In this document: positions 1-6,284 of the stretch, piece after piece
Position numbering within the stretch: position 1 is the stretch's first letter
How the letters are laid out: the number at the start of each line of letters is the position of its first letter
Assembly: GCA_024405635.1 (NCBI GenBank)
Contig: JAKSOL010000026.1
Span: 1 to 37,692, forward strand
Origin: Salinivirgaceae bacterium
GTDB taxonomy: Bacteria; Bacteroidota; Bacteroidia; Bacteroidales; SZUA-534
DNA length: 37,692 nucleotides
Direction: 5' to 3'
Notes under the pieces: generated by a model
What the model was told of the DNA's origin: nothing
Database searches by the model: none
What the model saw: the letters and a program-made list of their open reading frames with translations, nothing else
Program-made: the position numbers and the translations under genes

Positions 1-350
1 ATATTTGGATTTACGACTACCGCACAAATATTCATCATACGTTAAAGAAATCTCCGTTGACTTTCGAAGATTTGTCAGACTTTATAAAATGCTATAATCC
101 AGAGAATAGACATGTACGTACCGAGACTTGGAGCGAAGAAAATCCAGAAGGCCGTTGGCGTAAGTTTACCTACGATGAGGTAATAGCGCGCGACAAAACT
201 AACCTTGATATATTCTGGTTAAAAGACAAAAGCCTAACAGATTTGGATAATCTTCCAGATCCTGATGAAATAGCCGAGGATATAATAGCCAACTTGGAGG
301 AAGGAATTGGAAGTTTTAAAAAGGTGTTGGAGTTGTTGAAAGGAGAATAG
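1..350 (+). CDS. hsdM: Type I restriction-modification DNA methyltransferase subunit, C-terminal fragment
   Basis: The reading frame is already open at base 3 and runs to a TAG at 348-350, giving about 115 residues. The 5' part lies outside the window, so the apparent TTG start at base 57 is not real. The residues I recognise are the conserved C-terminus of type I HsdM proteins: IWIYDYRTNIHHT near the edge, then CYNPENRH, TWSEENPEGRWRKF, IARDKTNLDIFWLKD and LPDPDEIAEDI. The intact protein would be an N6-adenine methylase working with HsdS and HsdR. The SAM-binding and NPPF motifs are outside the window. No hsdS or hsdR follows; the next gene is convergent, so any partners must lie upstream. 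The assignment rests on motif recall, not a search. Confidence 0.85.
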   Translation, partial: IWIYDYRTNIHHTLKKSPLTFEDLSDFIKCYNPENRHVRTETWSEENPEGRWRKFTYDEVIARDKTNLDIFWLKDKSLTDLDNLPDPDEIAEDIIANLEEGIGSFKKVLELLKGE

Positions 351-403
351 TTAAATACTAGTGTTTAGGCTTAAAAGATGTTTTTTTTGAAGGAGATGAA
401 ATG

Positions 404-442
404 AACAAAAGGCTTCATTTAATAAGAGGGAAGCCTTTTGTT
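404..442. terminator. Inverted repeat between convergent genes, possible bidirectional terminator
   Basis: Bases 404-416 and 430-442 form a perfect 13-bp stem (AACAAAAGGCTTC against its complement) with a 13-nt loop. It lies between the stop of hsdM at 350 and the stop of the convergent nucleotidyltransferase at 459. There is no long U-run directly after either arm, only TTTT and TTT inside the right arm, so termination is inferred from position and stem strength. Confidence 0.5.
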
Positions 443-458
443 TGCTGTAGTAATAAAT

Positions 459-1358
459 CTACCAAAGTTTTGTGGGATATTTGCCGTCGTTAACTAGTTG
501 CTTGATTTTTGCAACGGTTGCGGGGCGGTCTTCTTGGTATGTTACACCAAACCATTTTGCTTCTGAAGGAATGACTTTGGTTTTTACTTTGCCTTCTTTC
601 ATAAGGTCGTCAACTACAAATGGAATGTAGAATTCGGCTTTTGGATTGTTGTGGTTTGCGTTTATGAATTGAGTGAATTTTTCTTCAAGATGGTTGAATA
701 GGCTAGGGTCAAATCCCCAAAAGTTCATTGAGACTGGTACTTTGCCATCAACTTCAACTTCGGAGCCGTCAACTGTGAATGCTATTTTGCCGTTTTGATT
801 GTGGCCAATGTTTGTGCGTTCAGTTATTTCGGTTAGGTAGCCTTGTTGGTCAACTGAGCAAATGCCTCTCGATACTGTTCCAAAATCGGATAGTGTACGG
901 TCGAGTTGGTATCCGCACATGGCGTATTCTGATGGAGAAACACCGTTGGTTAAAAATTTAGCCATTTCGGTGTAAGCTTCGGCTCCATAAAAATCGTCGG
1001 CATTAATAACTGCAAAAGGTTCGTTTATTAAGTCTTTGGCCATAAGTATGGCGTGGCCTGTTCCCCAAGGTTTTACACGGTCGGCTGGGACTTGCAAACC
1101 TGCTGGTATTTTGTCAATTTCTTGAAAAGCTAGTTCAACTTCAATTTTTCCTTCGAGTTTGCTGACAAACATTTCACGAAAATCGGCTTCAAAGCTTTTA
1201 CGAATAATGAACACAACTTTGCCAAAGCCTGCGCGTAAAGCATCAAAAACTGAGTAGTCCATAATAGTTTCGCCCGATGTGCCAAGTTTGTCAAGTTGTT
1301 TTAGTCCTCCGTAGCGGCTTCCCATGCCGGCTGCTAATATTAAAAGTGTAGGTTTCAT
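459..1358 (-). CDS. Sugar-phosphate nucleotidyltransferase family protein
   Basis: A 299-residue protein of the NTP_transferase (glucose-1-phosphate nucleotidyltransferase-like) fold. The N-terminal signature LILAAGMGSRYGGLKQ (about residues 5-20) is the nucleotide-binding loop. WGTGHAIL (about 98-105) and VINADDFYG (about 117-125) match the G-T-hydrophobic and metal-binding Asp positions of the fold. Members activate sugar 1-phosphates with an NTP, releasing pyrophosphate. The actual sugar is not evident; the GLKQ loop resembles a Bacteroidales subgroup often beside choline- or aminoglycoside-kinase-like genes, but none is adjacent here. The ATG at 1356-1358 is chosen because it precedes the LAAG motif by the usual few residues. 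A strong promoter lies just upstream, so the gene is probably monocistronic. Confidence 0.85.
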   Translation of the reverse strand: MKPTLLILAAGMGSRYGGLKQLDKLGTSGETIMDYSVFDALRAGFGKVVFIIRKSFEADFREMFVSKLEGKIEVELAFQEIDKIPAGLQVPADRVKPWGTGHAILMAKDLINEPFAVINADDFYGAEAYTEMAKFLTNGVSPSEYAMCGYQLDRTLSDFGTVSRGICSVDQQGYLTEITERTNIGHNQNGKIAFTVDGSEVEVDGKVPVSMNFWGFDPSLFNHLEEKFTQFINANHNNPKAEFYIPFVVDDLMKEGKVKTKVIPSEAKWFGVTYQEDRPATVAKIKQLVNDGKYPTKLW

Positions 1359-1381
1359 TTTATTGTGTGTTTATGTGTTTG

Positions 1382-1411
1382 CAAAGGTAGAAAGCCGTAG
1401 CATTATGGCAA
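1382..1411 (-). promoter_or_regulatory. Bacteroides-type promoter of the nucleotidyltransferase gene
   Basis: On the minus strand, TTG at 1411-1409 is followed by exactly 19 nt and then TACCTTTG at 1389-1382, an exact match to the Bacteroidota -7 box TAnnTTTG with a -33 TTG. The -7 box ends 23 nt before the ATG, which leaves a short leader. This is the clearest vegetative promoter in the window. Confidence 0.75.
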
Positions 1412-1460
1412 TTGAAAAATGTTTTGTGTGTTAACTAAAAAAGTATGGCTTGTTGTTAAT

Positions 1461-1486
1461 AAAAAAGCCAACCTTAAGGTTGGCTT
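1461..1486 (-). terminator. Rho-independent terminator of the sigma/fecR operon
   Basis: Read on the minus strand, a 9-bp perfect stem (1486-1478 with 1473-1465, AAGCCAACC/GGTTGGCTT) with a 4-nt TTAA loop is followed by a run of six U (bases 1466-1461, partly overlapping the stem base). It sits just after the fecR stop at 1509. Confidence 0.8.
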
Positions 1487-1508
1487 CCTTCGATGTGGAA
1501 TAAATCCA

Positions 1509-2465
1509 TTATCGATTTTTAAACACAATTTTATCGTCAGTAATTGTATATGACCAACTCATGGCAGTTGCAATCACTTCGGCAAAGTGGTGAACTGAAG
1601 GGTTATCGAATTTGCCAGTGTAGCAAATATTGTCGCAGTTGGTTGGTAAAACAATGGTGTGATTTAGGAATTCGCCCATTTGTGTTGCAATGGTTGAAAT
1701 TGGATCGTTGTTGTAGTTGAATTGTTTTGTTGCCCAACTCAATTGGTTCATGTCAATGTTTTTTACTGCTACAATGCGGTGGCGGCGACTATTGAAAGTT
1801 GCTTGTTGTCCTTTTATAATTTCAGCATTTGAACCTTTGTCGCCAAACAAAACTCGACCAGAAACTACAGATAACTGAATATATTTTGAGTCGTTATAGG
1901 CCTTTACGTTAAATTCGGTTCCAAGCACTTTTGTAAAAGTGTTGTGGTGTGTTTTTACAACAAATTGGTCGCCAGTGTGTGTTACTGCAAACGAAGCTTC
2001 GCCGTTAAGTTCAACATTGCGTTGTTTTTTGTTGGCGTTGTATGTGTAAACCAACGTGGTGTTTTTGTTAAGGTTAACTACTGAACCGTCTGGTAAAACA
2101 GAAGATAGAGGTTCGTTTGTTGTGCTAAAAATTATTTGTTCGGTTTGTGGAGCAAATAAACTAAAGATGCCAAATATTAGGGCTATGGCAGCAGCTACAG
2201 CGCCAGACCAAAGGCTGATAACGCGACCTTTAGTTTTTTTAACTAATTGAGTTTTAGTTATTTGTTTGAATTGGCTCCATGCGGCGTCAACATCAACTTC
2301 GATGTTGAAATTTGCTTTGCCAGTGAGATTCCAAGTAGCAACAAGCTCGGCATACTCATCAGCATTAGCAGGAGTACGCAACCAAGCGTCGAGTTCTTGT
2401 TGCTCGGCTGCTGAAAGGTTGCCTTCTGCCAATTGGCGTGAAATTATGTCGTAGATATTGTTCAT
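1509..2465 (-). CDS. FecR-type anti-sigma factor (with DUF4974-like C-terminus)
   Basis: A 318-residue single-pass inner-membrane protein. Residues 1-80 form the short cytoplasmic anti-sigma part, with a helical start ending in DAWSQFKQI. A transmembrane helix follows at about 84-106 (SGAVAAAIALIFGIFSLFAP). The periplasmic FecR domain covers about 112-210, including SSVLPDGSVVNLNKNT, ELNGEASFAVTH, FVVKTHHNTFTKVLGTEFNVKAY and LSVVSGRVLFG. The DUF4974-like end (about 245-318) has FNYNNDPISTIATQMGEFLN. FecR proteins hold an ECF sigma factor and release it when an outer-membrane transducer signals ligand. The gene starts 17 nt after the sigma gene stops, so the two are one operon. The usual partner, a SusC-like receptor with an STN domain, is not visible in this window. 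Confidence 0.9.
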   Translation of the reverse strand: MNNIYDIISRQLAEGNLSAAEQQELDAWLRTPANADEYAELVATWNLTGKANFNIEVDVDAAWSQFKQITKTQLVKKTKGRVISLWSGAVAAAIALIFGIFSLFAPQTEQIIFSTTNEPLSSVLPDGSVVNLNKNTTLVYTYNANKKQRNVELNGEASFAVTHTGDQFVVKTHHNTFTKVLGTEFNVKAYNDSKYIQLSVVSGRVLFGDKGSNAEIIKGQQATFNSRRHRIVAVKNIDMNQLSWATKQFNYNNDPISTIATQMGEFLNHTIVLPTNCDNICYTGKFDNPSVHHFAEVIATAMSWSYTITDDKIVFKNR

Positions 2466-2482
2466 GTTTTTATGCTACAAAA

Positions 2483-3043
2483 TCAAGTTAATGACAACCA
2501 AACTAAACTTAACCCTACCTCAATTGCGAAAAAAATAATCGAATAGTTTAAATAAGGTCGCAAAAGTTCGCGTAAGTCTTTGAGTGCCTTTGTAATATGT
2601 TTTTCAACAGATTTTATACTAATGTTTAATGTGTCGGCAATTTCTTGGTTTGACATGCCCTGGTATCGGCTTAACGAAAATACTTCTTGGCATTTTGGGG
2701 GAAGTGTGGAAATTGCTTTTACAATAGCTTGTTCCACCTCGCCTTCAAGATAGGTGCCGTGTCCTTCAACTGATGTCGATTCGCTATAGGCCGACATGTC
2801 GTTAGAAAGTTGAATATGAGCTTGCTTCTCAAGGTGGTTTAAGGCAGTGTTAATGGTTGAGCGGTGCAAGTACGACTTTATGTTTGACTGAATAATTATT
2901 TCGTCTTTTCTTGACCAAAAATTAACAAACACTTGTTGGGCAATGTCGGTAGCCGTTTCGCGGTCTTTTACAATGGTGTTGGCAATGGTGCACATCATTG
3001 CAAAATAAGTTCGGTATATATTTTCAAATTCTTTTTCGGTCAT
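2483..3043 (-). CDS. ECF (sigma-70 family) RNA polymerase sigma factor
   Basis: The ATG at 3041-3043 gives 186 residues starting MTEKEFENIYRTYFAMM, the normal opening of an ECF region 2. The longer frame to 3157 adds 38 residues with no family resemblance and is rejected. Region 2 is seen in ATDIAQQVFVNFWSRKDEI. The region 4 helix-turn-helix is seen in LSRYQGMSNQEIADTLNISIKSVEKHITKAL. The protein ends in a hydrophobic tail (IIFFAIEVGLSLVWLSL) of a kind common in Bacteroidota ECF factors paired with FecR. It should direct polymerase to a small regulon, held in check by the downstream FecR protein. It is transcribed divergently from the first xylanase gene, which suggests but does not prove a link to glycan sensing. 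Confidence 0.9.
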   Translation of the reverse strand: MTEKEFENIYRTYFAMMCTIANTIVKDRETATDIAQQVFVNFWSRKDEIIIQSNIKSYLHRSTINTALNHLEKQAHIQLSNDMSAYSESTSVEGHGTYLEGEVEQAIVKAISTLPPKCQEVFSLSRYQGMSNQEIADTLNISIKSVEKHITKALKDLRELLRPYLNYSIIFFAIEVGLSLVWLSLT

Positions 3044-3327
3044 TGCCCGTAGGTTGGAGCCGCTAAAATAATCAGAACGCCGATTATTTGAACATAAAAA
3101 AAAGAGTTGTATCAAACTGATGCTTGCTTTATGCGGAGGCATATTTATGTATAGCAAAATGCAAATGGTTTATTTGTCTTTGTTACTATGGTTTGTTATA
3201 AAAATCAAAATGCCTCGTTTTGGATACATTTCAGAGTGGAATAGTGATATGTACAACTTATTCACACACATATATTAGTTAACTAAAAAAACTACATTTG
3301 CCCAGAAACCTTAAATGTTTTAGGATT
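3044..3327. promoter_or_regulatory. Divergent intergenic region with a -7 box for the first xylanase gene
   Basis: This 284-nt spacer separates the sigma-factor gene (minus) from the first GH10 gene (plus). At 3293-3300 the plus strand reads TACATTTG, an exact TAnnTTTG -7 box, but there is no TTG at the expected -33 position. This may mean an activator is needed or another sigma factor is used. The box overlaps the alternative TTG start at 3298, which argues that translation begins at the ATG at 3328. I see no exact promoter match for the sigma gene. Confidence 0.45.
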
Positions 3328-6102
3328 ATGAAACAAAACTACAAAACAGGTTTGGCTGCTGTATTGTGCGCTTTGAGCATCAGCGCATCGGCTCAGTTGT
3401 CAAGCAACCCAGATAAATTCTTGGGAAACATTACTACGGGAGGTAATAATGTTGATTATAATGGTGTAATTTTTTCCGATTTGTGGAATCAAATTACTCC
3501 AGAAAACGAGACCAAATGGTCGTCGGTACAAGGTGGTTCGGCAACACAATGGAACTGGGGTGGCGCCGACAAGTGTAATAACTATGCAACAGAAAAAGGT
3601 TTGTTGTTTAAGTTCCACTGCTTTGCATGGGGATCGCAATACCCATCGTGGATTGAGAAACTTACACCAGCCGATCGCTATGCCGCATTTATTAATTGGA
3701 TGGATGGAGCGAAAAAGCAATATCCTAATTTGGCAGTGATTGACGTAGTTAATGAGGCTATTGAAGGTCACCAAGCTGGAACAAAGTACTTTGAAGAGGC
3801 TTTGGGCGGAAAAGGTAAAACTGGCTACGATTGGATTGTAAACGCATTTAAATTGGCCGCAGAGCGTTGGCCTAATGCTATTTTGATTTACAACGACTTT
3901 AACACTTTCCGTTGGCAAAAGAAAGAATACATTGATTTGGTAAAAACACTTCGAGACGCTGGAGCTCCTATTGATGCATACGGTATGCAAAGTCACGACT
4001 TGACAGATATGGAGTTTGATGAATTTAAAGCAGCCATGGACGAGATTCAAGATTCGTTGTTGATGCCTATGTATAGCACAGAGTACGATATTGGTACAGG
4101 AGACGATGCTTTGCAATTGAAACGCTATAAAGCACAAATCCCATACATGTGGGAGAAAGATTATTTCGCAGGTTTAACTCTTTGGGGCTTTGTTTATGGT
4201 AAAACATGGACAACAGACGGAAACTCTGGTATTATTAAAAATCCTAGTAAGGGAGTTTACACTGAACGTCCTGCATTTACATGGTTGAAAGAGTATATGG
4301 CTACCGATGCTGCAAAAACAGCAAAAAGTCCATTCCCTGCATATAAGAAAGAGGCTTCAATTTATATTGCACCAAAAGCAATTCGTATGCCAATTGATGA
4401 GGTTGTGCCAGTTACTGTAAACGCACATCTAAATAATGGCAAAACAATAAAAAGCGTTGCTTTGTATGCAAATGGTTCGCTTGTTGAAACAGCAACCTCA
4501 GCACCATACGAATTTAGCTATCAACCAGAAAAACTTGGTTACGTTCGTTTGAAAGCTGTAGTTACCGACACTGAAGATCGCGAATACACTCGCGTAGGTG
4601 GTGTTACTATTCACAAACCACGCAAACCTTTTGGTGGCGTTGCAACAGTATTGCCAGGTACTCTTGAACTTGAAAACTTTGACGAAGGTGGCGAGTCTGT
4701 TGCTTACCACGATAGCGATACCACAAATAGCGGTAGCAAACTAGACTATCGTACTGGCATTGGTGTTGATTTGAAAGAAGAAAATGACGGCATTGTTGTT
4801 ATGAGTACATCAAAAGGTGAATGGTTAGAGTACACCGTTGATGTAAAAGAAGAAGGAATTTACGAATATGACCTTATTGTAAAAACTTCGGCATCTCTAT
4901 CGCAAATTAGTTTGATGTTGGCTGATGACGGATTGGAGAACTTGTGCACAATAGTTCCTTACAATGCTGAGTTTAAAGGCAAATACCAATCAATTAAAGG
5001 TCGTTTTGCCAAAGAGTTGACAGCGGGCAAACACATTTTGCGTGTTGCTATCGACGCTTCTGGTGCTTACATTGACAAAATCAACTTTAAACACATTAAC
5101 ATAAACAAAGACCTTATTACTAACATTGAAACCGATGTTAAGAAGGTTGTAATGGGCGGAACAGTTAATGTTTCAGTTCAAACCTCGGTTTCGTCAACTG
5201 CTACCGATATAAAGGTTGCTAAAGTTGATGTTTATGTGGGCGATAAACTTGAAATTACCTCTGATAAAGTACCATTTAGCTTCAGCTTTAAAACTGAAGA
5301 ACTTGGAACTTGCGTAGTTAAAGCTATTGCATTTGACAATAATGGTTACGAGGCTCCTGAGGCTACTGCTGAGGTTGTAGTTAAAGGACAACGTAAACCA
5401 TACAAAGCAAAGAGTATTCCAGGTACCATTGAAATTGAAAACTTCGACATTGCTGGTGAGGGACAATCGTTCCACGATAGCGATGCTAACGACGAAGGTG
5501 GTGCTAAATATCGTACCGACAATGAAGGTGTTGACATTATCAAGCTAGACAATGGCGGTTATGCAGTTGGATACACAGCAGCAGGCGAGTGGCTTGAGTA
5601 CACTGTTAATGTTACCAAAGCTGGCGAGTACGATTATGAAATTGTTGCTGCTACAGGATCAAGCACTTCTAGTTTCCAACTTGGTATGAAAGACGATAGC
5701 GATAAAGTGGTTAACATTTCAAACAATATTGCTATACCAATGTTAAAAGAGAGCGATTGGAACCAATACACAACAATTAAAGGTTCGCTAACCAAAGAGT
5801 TGAAAGAGGGCGAGCAAGTAATTAGATTGACAATTGTTAACGATTACTGCAACATTGATAAAATACGCTTGTTCCTAAAAGGTACAACTCCTGAACCAGA
5901 CGACGATGATGCAATTGTTGAGGTTGTAAGCAACGATATTTGCATCTACAATGTTTACACAACTGCAGGTATTTTGGTTGGCCAAATGACTGCTAACATT
6001 GAGAATATTAAAGAGGAGTTGGCTAAATTGGTTGGCGGTAAAGGCTTGTTTATTGTTAAAAACACCGAAAACGGCGCGGCTAAACTAATGAGCACATTCT
6101 AA
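3328..6102 (+). CDS. GH10 endo-1,4-beta-xylanase with two CBM6 modules (first of tandem pair)
   Basis: A 924-residue secreted protein. It has a signal peptide at about 1-22 (ending ISASAQ), a GH10 catalytic domain (about 23-335), an Ig-like domain (345-430), CBM6 (442-592), a second Ig-like domain (600-690), a second CBM6 (697-850), an Asp-rich linker (PEPDDDD), and a C-terminal domain of about 55 residues. Catalytic residues by family motif are acid/base Glu143 in DVVNEAIEG and nucleophile Glu252 in STEYDIG; ITPENETKW is also conserved in GH10. Both CBM6 modules carry the GEWLEYTV strand. GH10 enzymes cut internal beta-1,4 xylosidic bonds with retention. The tail (IYNVYTTAGILVGQ, GLFIVKN) resembles a type IX secretion sorting domain, so the protein may be exported to the cell surface; that is an inference. 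The ATG at 3328 gives a clean signal peptide. Confidence 0.92.
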   Translation: MKQNYKTGLAAVLCALSISASAQLSSNPDKFLGNITTGGNNVDYNGVIFSDLWNQITPENETKWSSVQGGSATQWNWGGADKCNNYATEKGLLFKFHCFAWGSQYPSWIEKLTPADRYAAFINWMDGAKKQYPNLAVIDVVNEAIEGHQAGTKYFEEALGGKGKTGYDWIVNAFKLAAERWPNAILIYNDFNTFRWQKKEYIDLVKTLRDAGAPIDAYGMQSHDLTDMEFDEFKAAMDEIQDSLLMPMYSTEYDIGTGDDALQLKRYKAQIPYMWEKDYFAGLTLWGFVYGKTWTTDGNSGIIKNPSKGVYTERPAFTWLKEYMATDAAKTAKSPFPAYKKEASIYIAPKAIRMPIDEVVPVTVNAHLNNGKTIKSVALYANGSLVETATSAPYEFSYQPEKLGYVRLKAVVTDTEDREYTRVGGVTIHKPRKPFGGVATVLPGTLELENFDEGGESVAYHDSDTTNSGSKLDYRTGIGVDLKEENDGIVVMSTSKGEWLEYTVDVKEEGIYEYDLIVKTSASLSQISLMLADDGLENLCTIVPYNAEFKGKYQSIKGRFAKELTAGKHILRVAIDASGAYIDKINFKHININKDLITNIETDVKKVVMGGTVNVSVQTSVSSTATDIKVAKVDVYVGDKLEITSDKVPFSFSFKTEELGTCVVKAIAFDNNGYEAPEATAEVVVKGQRKPYKAKSIPGTIEIENFDIAGEGQSFHDSDANDEGGAKYRTDNEGVDIIKLDNGGYAVGYTAAGEWLEYTVNVTKAGEYDYEIVAATGSSTSSFQLGMKDDSDKVVNISNNIAIPMLKESDWNQYTTIKGSLTKELKEGEQVIRLTIVNDYCNIDKIRLFLKGTTPEPDDDDAIVEVVSNDICIYNVYTTAGILVGQMTANIENIKEELAKLVGGKGLFIVKNTENGAAKLMSTF

Positions 6103-6137
6103 TTATTATAGTTCAGACATAGTCTGAATTAAAGAAT

Positions 6138-6174
6138 AAAGGCACCCAAGGTTTATACTTTGGGTGCTTTTTTT
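6138..6174 (+). terminator. Rho-independent terminator after the first xylanase gene
   Basis: The stem GCACCCAA (6142-6149) pairs with TTGGGTGC (6160-6167), flanked by A/T pairing, and is followed by seven T at 6168-6174. A separate 7-bp inverted repeat (6112-6118 with 6122-6128, TTCAGAC/GTCTGAA) lies just after the stop codon and lacks a T-run. The terminator implies the two xylanase genes have separate transcripts. Confidence 0.8.
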
Positions 6175-6284
6175 ATCAATCTGTTGACTTGAAAACTTTA
6201 AGTCTTGATATTTGTTATCAACACAACTACAATCAAACACGAAAAAACAATACCTTCGGTCCCAATAACCTTTAAAATTTTGAT

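Noticed and set aside
3400..4137. A 245-codon open frame on the minus strand inside the first xylanase gene
   Set aside because: It is fully antisense to the GH10 catalytic domain, encodes a Cys/Phe/Ile-rich chain with no recognisable domain, and similar shadows occur opposite other genes here; the plus-strand protein has clear motifs.
6251..6258. TACCTTCG as a promoter box for the second xylanase gene (also at 27289 before recR)
   Set aside because: One mismatch to TAnnTTTG and no TTG at the -33 position in either place; too weak in AT-rich DNA.
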